Positions 34,868-45,812 of a stretch of 64,000 nt of DNA are shown here, in pieces. How positions within the stretch are numbered: the first letter of the stretch is position 1; the number at the start of each line of letters is the position of its first letter. The notes below the pieces were generated by a model. That model was not told the origin of the DNA. It did not search any database and saw only the letters and a list, made by a program, of their open reading frames with translations. Source of the DNA: Henricia sp. BOLD:AAB3569 (lineage: Eukaryota; Echinodermata; Asteroidea; Spinulosida; Echinasteridae); contig JBBELK010000165.1 in NCBI GenBank assembly GCA_037783545.1, positions 186,001-250,000 of the forward strand, written 5' to 3'. Both the position numbers and the translations under genes were made by a program.

Positions 34868-35373
34868 CTGTGGCCGTGTGCCAATCCTTGGTGGCCGAAT
34901 ATTCATAGATTTCAACCCAATTTCAGACCTTGTGTCCAAAACATACGAGACAGGTTGAACAAAGAAAAACAATTAACTTTAAAACAAGCATAAAATGCAA
35001 AAAGAAAATGCACCACAGAGCATGTACAGTTTAAAAAAAATCCTATTCACAGGAAACATGCAAAAGGCCGATTGTCACCTAATCCTACTTGACCTAGTTT
35101 CTCTACTAATTTATGTTGAAATACATGTATAAAAAGGGTCCGATAATGCATTTTTTTTTCATAAATTATGTTTATAATGAAGGAGGCTGATAATCAAACT
35201 TTTTATTTCATTTTATGATTGAATGAATGTGTATGTTTGTCTGGTAAAAGTGTCATCATCGTCATCAAGTGCCCACATGGTCATCTGGGTGTCTGAAATT
35301 GGGGGTCAGAATGGGTAATTTTGATCTGATGTGGTTTTCAGATCCCCACAATTTCCCCACCAGTGGCACTATA

Positions 35374-36046
35374 GCATACCTGCCAACTTTGCCTAGTAAA
35401 AAATCGGACTAATGAAACTTGCAACGGTCGAGTTGGTAAAACGGTCGAGTTGACCTAGAACTGCACCCGTTTTCATGTACACAACACATGCGGCACAGGC
35501 GGGGAGTCAGGTAAAGTCGACCGTTATGTAGTATGCGGTAATAATAAGGAGTCCAACCTGGGCTACACTTCGCCCAAGCGGCATCATGCGTGGATTAGTC
35601 TTGGTTCAAAGACGCCTTTCGTGGTGCGCGATCCGATTAATCATTCTTGCAGCACGCACGCACGGTATATTATGTGATTCATTATAACAGCGCTAAGAAC
35701 GTCTTGAATTGGACACTACAGTTATATAATACAATATGCCTGGTCGCCGTGCACGGCCGCTGCATGCTGTACGCACAGCCAGTGTGTCAGAAAACAGATA
35801 CCAGGTCGTTTCTGGTACACCAGTACGTCGGCCACGCGCAATGCATGGTGAATAGACTGTACATTTTGTGTGCATGCTGTTCTAGTTCTGTGTACCAGTA
35901 CATGCCATGCAATCACAAATTACGGTATTCTCGCAATTTTTTTTCCCTCTCATGTTTTCAAAAATCGTACTGTTCTGATTTTCAACACTTTTAACACTTA
36001 AAAATCGGAACAAATCCGATTAAATCGAACTAGTTGGCAGGTATGC
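35374..36046. mobile_element. TIR element, GCATACCTGCCAACT ends
   Basis: Perfect 15-bp inverted ends (35374-35388 and 36032-36046) flanked by TATA on both sides. Inside the left end are two copies of ACGGTCGAGTTG-type words shared with the foldback at 60265-60643. Subterminal ATCGGAC/TCCGAT words are present. No transposase. Confidence 0.65.
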
Positions 36047-36561
36047 TATACATGTAGCTCTGAAAATTATTATGGTGGTGGAAAAGCTCCCAAATACCAA
36101 GAAAAACCACATTCCAACCAGAAAAATTGAATGAACTCAGACCTAGGGACCTCCAATTTGAAAATTAGTCAGCGCCCCTACAGAAATTAGGATTTTTGGG
36201 GGTCCACCTCTCCCTCAAATAATACAACTTGATGATTCAGACTGCAGAATCTTGCAATCTGGGCAGAAGTCTACAAGCAAACCAAATTTTAGCTCCCTAT
36301 CACTATTAGAAAAAAAGTTATGGGGCTTCAAAGATGCTACGAACTGCATTAAGCAATCCACATTTGTCAAAAAGGGGCCCGACACTCAAATTTCAAAAGG
36401 TTGTCCTGCAAAAACCGTTAAAGATATCAAGCTAAAACTTGGGATTCCTTCGTTTGGTAGCCTAAGGTGTTTTTGAAAAAAGTTTCAGCAAAATCCGAGA
36501 GGTGTCATATACATGGGTGGCTGAGTTGACACGGAATGACCCCTTGGTTAGGCGTTCATCT

Positions 36562-36916
36562 ATAGTCCATGGCGTGAGCTAACACGCCTGTTGTCCCTGG
36601 TAGTGGCGCGCTTCTCCAGCGTAAACACTGAACAGCGACCTCAAGTGGCATGATCAAGGTTTATGCAAATTAGTTTCAGCGGTATGAACGCCTTGTGTCA
36701 AGTGCTACGATTACCTTATGTTTTTCTTTATTTCTGCGCTGGATTTCCGGCACAGAAATAAAGAAAAACATAAGGTGATCGTCGCGCTTGACACAAGGCG
36801 TTCATACCGCTGAAGCTAATTTGCATAAACCTCGTGCCACTTGAGGTCGCTGTTTACGCTGGAGAAGCGCGCCACTACCACGGACAACAGGCGTGTTAGC
36901 TCACGCCATGGACTAT
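36562..36916. mobile_element. 355-bp foldback element at the edge of the Ig duplication
   Basis: Left end ATAGTCCATGGCGTGAGC and its complement at the right, with arms of about 165 bp and few mismatches around a loop near 36735-36750. The arms include CACAGAAATAAAGAAAAACATA, also seen as a fragment at about 59913. Its right end lies only a few bases from the start of the duplicated Ig cassette. Confidence 0.8.
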
Positions 36917-36951
36917 CGACTCAATTTTCCTTTAATAAAATGATAACATAC

Positions 36952-37314
36952 CTTTTCCGATGACGTCAACATATCCGTCCACGATTCCAGACCCATCGAC
37001 CGACAGATGATACCAAAGTCGCGATTGGCCAGTCCCCACCGAACTGACCAATAGGGAACCATTCTCAGCAATGGTGAAGTTACCATGGTAATCATCAATC
37101 ATTACGATTTCGCCATTAGAAAACTTTACACCGATGATTCTTGTGTAGTTGTTTTCTCCAATGTCCACGGACCAGTAAACTGTCGCTCTTTCCAAACTAA
37201 CTGCAGACAGCAATTCTGCCGGGAAATCGATCGTTCGCTTATCGCCTTGAGAGACATTAAGGGTCTTGCTATAGTTGCTCGATGTTGAACCCTCTTCCCT
37301 TGGAAAATTGTCAT
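36952..37314 (-). CDS. Ig-domain exon D2, copy A (both canonical Cys replaced)
   Basis: Minus-strand exon with acceptor TTTCTTTCAAAG and donor AAAG|GTATGT, 363 nt, phase 1-1, encoding one V-like Ig domain of about 121 residues. Landmarks are VYWSVDIGE (C strand), GNFTIAENGSLLV (E strand) and QSRLWYHLSVDG (F strand). At the B strand it has TIDFPAEL where copy B has TIDCPAKL, and at the F strand WYH where copy B has WCH. Both disulfide cysteines are therefore substituted by aromatic residues. The exon is otherwise open and splice-competent. Confidence 0.7.
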
Positions 37315-37503
37315 CTTTGAAAGAAAAGTATTTTAAATAACAGGATGATTATTATAAAATAAAACCAAGACTGTTCTGCTTCAGTGTTTTCGTCCAGGTC
37401 CAATTGGATATGTTTGAACAAAGTGATGAAATGTATTCAAGGGCTGTCAGAAACTCGTTGTTTGGTTTTAAACCTGATTAAATGTGTGAATGAGCTGACC
37501 TCT

Positions 37504-38612
37504 GGGGCCAATTTCATGGCGCTGCTTAAGCGCTAGCTGAAAACATGTGCTTACTGTAGCAGAAAAGGTGTGCTAACGTTAAGGCTATTTCACGGCCGCG
37601 GCGTGCTTAAGCATGCGCGTGCTTGGAAACGGGCATTGTTGCGTCACTAGTGTTTAGCAAATTTTACCTCTGAAGCTAGCAAACTTTTGGCAGTGCTTAA
37701 AGGTACACACCGGCCTACTGTTTACGTAATTTAGTGATACAGCATATATGACAAAAATGTTTTGATGGTCCTTGTGAAAAAAGATCGTCAAAATGTCCCA
37801 TAATTAACCACAAAAGCTTAAAAGTAATAAAAACAGGTCGAGTTATACGCTTTACCAGCCGTTCACTATCGCGCGAGACTCACGACTTTGTCGGAAACAA
37901 TTCGCTCTTCACTTTGCAACTTTTGGCTTTGAATATCTCTAATTTTCTGCTGAAGATTTCAGTGGACAGCCTGGACGACCGAATGGGTTTTTCAGTTTTC
38001 CGTAGAGGAGCTGACATTCATGGTTTGTCTTCACAAAAGTACAATTGTAGTTTCACGACACTGTACCGGTTTTAGGCGGGCAACCGTGTGTGTGCCGTGG
38101 GGCTAAATGTCACATTGTCCAGAAGACTGTCCACGGTGGAACTCGCTTTGGTTCCTCAGACTTTGTGTCAATTTTATGTTCGATTTTTCAGAGTTATGTT
38201 TAACTTTGTTTCATAACCTGAATAAATAGTCTCTTTTGTCAAATACTCATAAATATCTTGAAAAAAATCAGAGCTGAATTTCAGGAGTAAACTGTGTATC
38301 AAACGGCCATATCATACGGCTAGAAATAAAACTAACTCCAAGGAAACATGATTTATCAGAATCTAGTTCCAATAAATCATGTGACCTCGATTTTTTGAAA
38401 AATACTAAAAAACGGCCAAATTTGGTGGTTTCTTTTTAGGTTCTCTGCAGTCTATTTCGGAAAGACTTTCAGAATCATGTATGGGTCTATTTCGAGCCCA
38501 AAATAGCCCAACAAAGCCGGTACCGTCCCATTAAGGTTACCGTCTTCATGAAATAGCCAGAGCCTCCGTTAGCACAAAATCGGCTGCTAAACAGCTCCAT
38601 AAAATTGGCCCC
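37504..38612. mobile_element. GGGGCCAATTTC-ended MITE, copy A, with nested element
   Basis: Left end GGGGCCAATTTCATGGCGCTG and right end CAGCTCCATAAAATTGGCCCC form imperfect TIRs. The interior is rich in CTTAAGC/GCTAAC words. It lies in the intron between Ig exons D1 and D2 and contains the TTAA element 37701-38530. The same arrangement in copy B (40564-56944) shows insertion before the cassette duplicated. Confidence 0.65.
37701..38530. mobile_element. TTAA-flanked DNA element (copy A)
   Basis: TTAA at 37697-37700 and 38531-38534. Ends AGGTACACACCGGC and GCCGGTACCGTCCCA (complement partly decayed). Same family as 13334-14148, opposite orientation. Nested in the MITE 37504-38612. Confidence 0.7.
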
Positions 38613-39127
38613 TGGAGTCAAGCATCTGCCAAACAGCCGTGGAAGCACAGGGGTTTGAAAGAAGGCATTTCAGGCAGATAGAGTGGTGCACCGTACCCTG
38701 CCTCAATGGCTTGTGCAGTCAGCCTTGCCCCAAAAAGTGTTTATACACATTACTGACCTACCGGTATGAAATGTGTTTACATGTAAAGCTTTTAGTCTTG
38801 ATCTTTCGATCAGAATATAATTTCTTTTTTCGAACTGTATATTTGTATTAATAATACATGTACATGTTTCAACCAAAATCAACTGAAGACCAACGGCAGC
38901 CTTAATCCTGGTTCATACTTCAAGCGAAAGCAAACGCCAACGTGACAATGAATTCAATGTCACAGCAAAGTTTTAGCGCCGCGAATTTGCAGAACGTTGA
39001 ACTACTTTGTAGTTTCAACTTGCACAAATCTTTGCCGCGAAATGTTTGACGTCAGATTTGTGTCAGATTCCTGTTAGCTTTCGAGTGAAGTACATGTACG
39101 AACAGGGCTTTAGTCAGCTTTACTCAC

Positions 39128-39475
39128 CAAGTACAGAGACTTCAACCGTTTCAGACCTCACTAGCGCAGTGTTGCCCATGGCCAATACTCTGCACACATA
39201 CTCGTCACCGTCTTTTGCCGTGACATTCCTGATGATTAGACCGTGTGAGTCCGACATACGATAGCGATCACTCAGGGTTAAGTTTGTGGCCCCTTTGAGG
39301 GTGCTAAACCGGGCCACTGTGACTTCCTGCGGTCCCTTCCGCCAATAGACGGTAATGTAGATCTCTCCCTGCTGCAGACTTGGACAACGAATGTGTTGTG
39401 TCTGGCCCATTTGTATGTAGGCCTTTATTGTACTCTGGTACAAAGCTTCCTTCTCATGTTTGACGGTTGTGTCAC
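39128..39475 (-). CDS. Ig-domain exon D1, copy A (Cys pair intact)
   Basis: Minus-strand exon with acceptor TTCCCCAAAG and strong donor CTTG|GTGAGT, 348 nt, phase 1-1. It encodes a V-like Ig domain: B-strand Cys in QHIRCPSLQQG, C-strand Trp in VYWRKGP, E-strand HGLIIRNV, and the classic DGDEYVC F-strand motif, ending in VEVSVLG. All hallmarks of a disulfide-bonded Ig fold are present. Extracellular ligand-binding or adhesion role is inferred from the fold and the downstream transmembrane exon; the ligand is unknown. Confidence 0.75.
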
Positions 39476-40011
39476 CTTTGGGGAATAAAGAATAATTGTG
39501 ATTAGCTTGGGCGAGTCTGGCACTTTCGGACGCAACTCCAATTCTAAAAAGAATCGCAACTCTATTTGGAATCAAACTTCCGTTTTTCACGGGAAAAGAA
39601 ATATACTTAGCACCAGTTAGTTAGTGCGCCCTCTGGCAACTGTTTGTTCATAACCTTTTTGACCTTGTTTCTCTCTCGTCGTCTTGTGTGTTCCGACACA
39701 GCGTGATTTTGTTTTATTAAAACAAGTTTAATCTCGTCCGTAAGTCTTGTATTTGGCCATGATTCGTTCGTGTGGAGTCCCCCATTAACTACTTAGTGGC
39801 GGAGCGTACGTGTTTCCTAACAGGGTTGTAGTCGAGTCTATCACAAGTCCAGAGCAATAAAATTACAAGTCCATGACAAGTCGCGCACCAGTCCGTCACC
39901 AGTCCAGTAACAAGAAGCAAAGGATGAACACGCACAAAAGAATGTCTTTGTTGGAGTACATTTGAATAGCTTTTGAACATGCTTAATTTTCCTTTAAAAA
40001 TGATGACATAC

Positions 40012-40374
40012 CTTTTCCTATGAAGTCAACATATCCGTCCTCGATTCGAGACCCATCGACCAACAGATGACACCAAAGTCGCGATTGGCTGGCCCCCACC
40101 GAACTGACCAATAGGGAGCCATTCTCAGCAATGGTGAAATTACCATGGTGACCATCAATCATTTTGATGTCGCCATTAGAAGACTTCACACCGATGATTC
40201 TTGTGTAGTCGTTTTCTCCAATGTCCACGGACCAGTAAACTGTCACTCTTTCCAAACTAACTGCAGACGGCAATTTTGCAGGGCAATCGATCGTTTGCTT
40301 TTGGCCTTGAGAGACATTAAGGATCTTGCCATATTTGCTCGATGTTGAACCATCTTTTCTTGGAAAATTCTTAT
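40012..40374 (-). CDS. Ig-domain exon D2, copy B (Cys pair intact)
   Basis: Same length (363 nt), phases and splice signals as D2 of copy A. B-strand Cys is in TIDCPAKL and F-strand Cys in RLWCHLLVDG; VYWSVDIGEND and GNFTIAENGSLLV are conserved. Several replacement differences from copy A occur in the C-C' and F-G regions. In transcript order it follows D1 of copy B across an intron of about 17 kb that contains the nested retrotransposons. Confidence 0.72.
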
Positions 40375-40711
40375 CTTTGAAAGAAATGTATGTTTAAAAA
40401 AAGGATGATTATTATAAAATAAAACCAAGACTGTTCTGCTTCAGTGATTTCGTCCAGGTCCAATTGGATCCATTTGAACAAAGTGATGAAATGTATTCAA
40501 GGGCTCTCAGAAACTCATTGTTTGGTTTGAAACCTGATTAAATGTGTGAATGAGCTGACCTCTGGGGCCAATTTCATGTCGCTGCTTAAGCGCTAGCTGA
40601 AAACGTGTGCTTACTATAGCAGAAAAGGTGTGCTAATGTATGTATTTCATGGCCACGGCATGCTTAAGCATGCGCGTGCTTGGAAACGGGCATTGTTGCG
40701 TCACTATAGTG

Positions 40712-41463
40712 TGTAACGGGAACCCCCTTATTGGGGGTTCGCTCGCCAGTTAGGGAGAGACAACTAACAAAATAAATGAATGCTGACAAACTGTTTCCGA
40801 ATAAATTTAGTAAATTATAATTTCCATATTTCCGGGCCTAAAATATACAGCTTCTCACAAGTATTTTGCAAAATAATTCAACAGATTGACTCGTCTGAGT
40901 ATCCAAGACACTCGGCTATAATAAATAAATAAACAAACTTACATATCCTGATGAAAAGAAACACTGACGAACGGCGGAAAATTAACAAACATATAACATT
41001 AGCTACGACAAACTTCTTGTAGCAAACTCAACATTATACACAATATAAGCGCCGCTCGCCAGCAGAGCTTGTGTCCCCAGCCACAGTAATCTCTAAAATG
41101 CCTCACCTAGAGTAAGGCACGAGGCCTTAAATAGACTGTATGTGTAGTCAAGCATTTAGCTGACTACACCCCAATTGATCTTTTGTATTTACAACAATTG
41201 CCATGCTTCAGCACTCCAAAAAAAAAGCCAGTACGCAGTACAAAGACATATATACCAACAGACACCAGTCTGTACAAAAGACATACCAATGGCTGGGTAA
41301 GGAACCACAAATTACAAAAGCCAGGTGGTACTAGAGTGAACAAATTCCAAACTGGAAAAGGAATGTCAGACATCTAAACATATGGCTAGGTTATGGCTGT
41401 ATAAAGAGATTAAATTAAACAGGTGGGTATATAAATAAAATAAAGTAAGTCTTTTCTGTTACA
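40712..41463 (-). repeat. Ty3/Gypsy 3' LTR (752 bp)
   Basis: Differs from the 5' LTR, by eye, only in two small indels: a 4-bp difference in an AT repeat (CATATATACC vs CATACC) and a 3-bp difference (GGTACTAGAG vs GGTAGAG). Such identity implies recent insertion. Confidence 0.93.
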
Positions 41464-41771
41464 TTTACCCTCCCCACTGAGAAGGCACGTCCTCGAGCCC
41501 AATTATTACAGTTACATCATACTAATTATACACATTTTTAAAAAGGTAGTTTCCATGCAGGCACGTAGAAACATTGAACTTGATCTATTTTGATCTTGAT
41601 GCTTATTATAATAAATACAGGGTGCAAAATTGCGATAATTTGATGACACAGGCGACGACTTGAAAAATAGCTACATTTTAGGTAAAACCAATTTTTTAAA
41701 AAGTGTTTACACTGGTCTGCAGCCCAATGGCACTATCAAAGATTGGCATTTCTATCGTCGTCATAGACAGT

Positions 41772-42221
41772 TCACATCACATAATTCCCCGTCTGCATCC
41801 AGGCAGGAGGTCTTGGCTGGCGATGTGGGCGATATGTCCGGCCGGTCCAATCGTCCACACCGTCAAGCTGTTGCTCCTCTTCTTGCTCGATAGGGTATAT
41901 CCCGGTAGGCTTATCTATTCCAGGCATCATGACGTCCGAGTCGGAGTACGTTCCACTCCCATCCCTTGGGGCTTGGCCTTCAGGCGTGTATCCCACGTCT
42001 ATCTCTGGCTCTGTCCCATACGATGCACTGTGTGGAATTCTGTCTCCCTCTGGAACGTCAATGCGTCCGGATGCCGTAGAGTTTCTATCCGGTGTGGCTA
42101 TGTTGCTGTCTCCATCGCCTGTAGGTGGAAGTTGCTCAGAAGAACTTGAAAGACAAGGCTTAAGTCTATCAAAATGAACTACAAGTCGTATATTGGTTTT
42201 TACATTTTTGATTCTATACAC
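41772..42221 (-). pseudogene. Gypsy integrase C-terminal tail, out of frame
   Basis: This frame starts in a YRIKNVKTN segment and contains VVHFDRLKP, typical of the integrase C-terminal module that precedes the 3' end of Gypsy pol, followed by an acidic/Pro-Thr-Ser tail with QEEEEQQLDG. The main pol frame ends at 42200 in a different frame. The DNA between the SPKLQS segment and this frame lacks the expected short GPF-like stretch, so a small deletion near 42250 has separated them. Confidence 0.7.
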
Positions 42222-44497
42222 GGCATCAGAAATTCGCTTAATAACAATGATTGTAATTTAGGACTTAGACCAACTTTCCTTACAGGCCTATACAACCAAA
42301 CTTTGTCATCTGGTTTATACGGATCACCTTTAAGTTTCGCATCATACAAACGTTTTTGACGTTTCTGTTCACCGCTAATATGTTTTCTAGCCATTTCAAA
42401 CGCCTTTTGCAAACGATCGTAAACTTCTGAAGCATATATTTCCGAATTTGCATATTCATTTTCAGAACCAGTATGTACAGCTAAAAGATCCAAAGGCAAC
42501 ATAACTTCTCTACCGAACATCATTCTGTTAGGGCTAACACCCGTTGTCTCCTGTTCGCTAGCCCGATAACTCATCATTACGTAAGGGATATGAACATCCC
42601 AATCTGATTGGTCTTCGCAAACGTACATGCTAAGCATCGCTTGAATGGTTCTATTGAATCTCTCCACGAGACCATCAGATTGCGGATGGTAAGCCGTGGT
42701 TCTTGTCTTATTGATACCCAGCAATCTACACACACTTTGAAACAAATTACTCTCAAAATTTGAACCTTGGTCTGTATGGAGGCTTAGAGGGACACCGTAC
42801 CGGCAAATAAACTGTTCTACAAGCACCTGTGCCACAGTCTTTGCTTCCTGGTTTCTCAAGGGATATGCCTCGGCCCATTTTGTAAAGTAATCCATTATCA
42901 CCAGTATGTAACGGTTGCCTCGTTTTGAACATGGCAACGGGCCAAGGATATCTAAGGCAATCCTTTCGAAGGGGGCTCCAACCAAAGATGGCTTAAGTGA
43001 ACTGCGTAATTTGGGAGACGGCATTTTTCTTTTGGCACAACTTTCACATCGTTTAACCCAACTGGCTACATCATTTCGATAACCGACCCAATAAAAGGAT
43101 CGCTGGGCCCCTACTTTGGCATTATGTGCTGTATACAAGACTTGTTTTCGCAAAGATCTAGGCACAACAACTTGCAGAAACGATGACAAATTATTCTCAA
43201 AATGTCTGTACAAAATACCTTCTTTTAACTCCAGCTGATCCCAAAGATACCAATAAGCTTTTGTCTCTCGGCTGTGACCTCCAATCGAACTGCCAGGTGG
43301 CCTTGCAGCGGAGTTCTTTTTCCAAAGTATCACTGGAGCCAACGCATCATCCTTCTGCTGGGCCTCCCGCAGTTCGACAGTACTCAAAGAAAAACTGTTA
43401 AGTTTAACATAGTTAATCGAGTTTTCTTCAATCTTATCCATTGGCATTCTGGAAAGTGAATCCGCATTTTTGTGCTGACTACCTGGTCTATAACTAATCT
43501 CGTAATCAAAAGCACTTAATGTTTCAATCCACCTAGCCAGTTGGCCTTGCACGTCTTTGAAATTACAGAGCCATCGTAATGAACCATGATCAGTACGTAT
43601 TTTAAATTTTCTTCCGTACAAATAGTGCTTGAAGTGTTTGACAAAATGCACAACAGCTAAAAGCTCTTTCTTGGTGACACTGTAGTTACGCTCGCTTTTG
43701 GACAACTTACGACTACTGTAACTAATTACTCTTTCTTGTCCTCCTTGGATTTGAGATAAAACTCCCCCAATACCCTGGTCACTAGCATCAGTATCTAGTA
43801 TGAATGGTTTAGAAAAATCTGGAAATGCTAGAATATTTGCCGTGGTGAGCTTAGTCTTTAGTTCCTGAAATGCAGCATTACATTGGTCTGTCCATTTATA
43901 ATTTACATCTTTATGTGTTAACTTGTGGAGTGGAGCTGCAATTTGGGCAAAGTTTTCAACAAAACGCCTGTAATAAGAACATAAGCCTAGAAAACTACGC
44001 AGTTCCTTTAAATTACAGGGTGCAGACCAGTCTAGTATTTTGTTGACTTTTTCAGGGTCTGTTGACACTCCTTCTTGGGACACCACATGTCCCAAGTATA
44101 GGACTTGTTTCTGAAATAAATTGCACTTTTTGGGCTTCAATTTAAGCCCTGCTGAGGACAGTTTATCAAAAACGTCACTCAGTCGTGACGTGTGTTCCTC
44201 AAATGATGAAGCAAAGATCAAAATATCATCAATGTACACTAAACAGGTCTGCCAATGTAACCCTGCTAACACACGCTCCATTAGTCTTTCGAATGTGCCA
44301 GGGGCGTTACAAAGCCCAAAAGGCATTACATTAAATTCGTAAAGACCTGTCCCTGTGGTAAAAGCTGTCTTACTCTTATCCTGTGGATCAACTTCGACTT
44401 GCCAGTAACCACTGGCTAAGTCCAAGGATGTAAACCACTGTGAGCCAGACAGAGCGTCAAGGCTATCTATCATCCACACGAGGAAGTGGATATGCAT
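42200..44497 (-). pseudogene. pol: Gypsy pol: RT (part), RNase H, integrase
   Basis: 765 codons. The RT palm contains FTSLDLASGYWQVEV, the MPFGLCNAPGTFERLM block and the catalytic YIDD near residue 87. RNase H begins at FILDTDASDQGIGG near residue 235. Integrase has LDILGPLP (first Asp, about 515), HTDQGSNFES (second Asp, about 576) and HPQSDGLVERFNR (Glu, about 610). The integrase zinc-binding region reads HNAKVGAQRSFYW...CESC; the usual stretch carrying the second His between Gly and FYW is absent. The frame is separated from the N-terminal RT at 44463-44497 by a 4-bp ATAG duplication that introduces a stop, so the polyprotein is not continuous. Confidence 0.9.
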
Positions 44498-44966
44498 CTT
44501 TATAAGTCACCTCATTCAATTTCCTATAGTCAATACAGAACCGAGTGGACCCGTCCTTTTTCTTGACTAAAACGACGGGACTAGCCCATGGACTATTGGA
44601 TGGTTTAATTACCCCTTTGTCCAACATTTCATCAATCTGTTTTTGTGCTTCAATCTTTTGATGATGTGGTAAACGACGAGCAGGTTGTCGTTTAGGGCGA
44701 GCATCCCCGGTATCTATACTGTGGTACACTTCATCAGTACGACCAAGTTCACCCGATTTTGAAAAAACACCCTGATTTTTACACAACATGTCTTTTAACT
44801 TATCCTTCTGTTCACATGTTAGTTCTTTAGAACAACGCTGGTATAAATCCTCTAACTCTGGGTCTAACTCTTTTTTGTCACCATCATTTTGATTATCATT
44901 GTTTATTTCATTTACTGATTGGAGGACAGCTACTTGAGTACCTTTGTAACATCGGTAAATGATCAC
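44463..44966 (-). pseudogene. pol: Gypsy pol: protease-RT linker and RT N-terminus
   Basis: The first codons derive from the BEL LTR. Gypsy sequence starts at the target site (44944) and continues through an acidic linker into the RT fingers ([30 protein letters not shown]). It ends at a TAG created by a tandem ATAG duplication just after the PLPRVDD motif. The reading frame upstream of the BEL insertion and this one are compatible if the BEL element and one target copy are removed. Confidence 0.88.
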
Positions 44967-45682
44967 AAAACTTGACTGGTTTATTCACTCTCGGGTACCG
45001 ACATACAACTGCCCTTTAATGCCACGACAGCTGCCTGATGCCACGTCAACTAGGATTTAAAATAAAGATAACAAATAAACAGTACTTAATAAACAGTAAA
45101 ACTCTGTAACAAGCTTCCAAAACACGGGCGCAGACAACACCACCGCGAGAGGGCGGTATAACCTGCAGCGGCGAGTAACGTTGCAAACTCGCCCCAGGTA
45201 AACACACGGGAGGGGGTGAAAATCCATCCAAAACTACAACACATTTAACTTTAAACAACTGTCCCATGAGTCTAGATAAACTGGGTAACTTTCCCCTTCA
45301 ACTGCAAGGGCTGCAAGGTATAGATGAAGGCAGAATTTATGCCAAATGTCCGACAAAAGTGTCACTAAAAGTTCACTGAACGGCAATGAAGCTAATGCCG
45401 GGGCGAAACTCCACTTATTTAACTTTCAAAATATGCGACACTAAAAACGTCAATTAAAAGCATCAAATAAAGCTAAATACTGTCCTTACCGCTAGTTTGG
45501 GATCCAGGGTCCTATGAAACCTTCAAAACAAAACAATTATTCTACAACCTTGGGGCAAAAAACGTTGCCAAAAGCATGAATGTAAAAACGATCATGCGAA
45601 CACGGTTTCCGCGATCCCGCATGTACATAATCCATAGCGCCCTCTATTGAGCACTCGCGCACCGTCTATTACCGTCGAAACA
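44945..45682 (-). repeat. BEL/Pao 3' LTR (738 bp)
   Basis: In element orientation it starts TGTTTCGACGG and ends GATGTTACA. Same sequence by eye as 52026-52763. Confidence 0.95.
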
Positions 45683-45812
45683 TCCCGGCTCCCTGCGGGA
45701 CGAAAGTCAGGAGCAATTATCACAAAACGATGCTCAAACTACATGTAAGTCAAACAAATGCTGCCTCCAAGAGTTATGTGAAGTCCACTCTCGACTCGCG
45801 AGGCAGGCGACG

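Larger units (their letters stand above)
36921..39972 (-). repeat. Tandem duplication unit A of the Ig cassette
   Basis: Unit A matches unit B (39982-58021) once the later insertions in B are removed. Both start with AATTTTCCTTTA next to exon D2 and end with CTTTGTTGGAGT-type sequence. Unit A has about 195 bp of extra sequence at 39610-39805. Unit A keeps the uninterrupted target sites for the Gypsy insertion (AGTG at 37649-37652) and the 9-bp-TSD element (38348-38356). Confidence 0.85.

Noticed and set aside
45046-45267. 73-codon ORF in the BEL LTR (also at 52127-52348)
   Set aside because: An identical copy exists because it lies in the LTR; no known product is encoded there.
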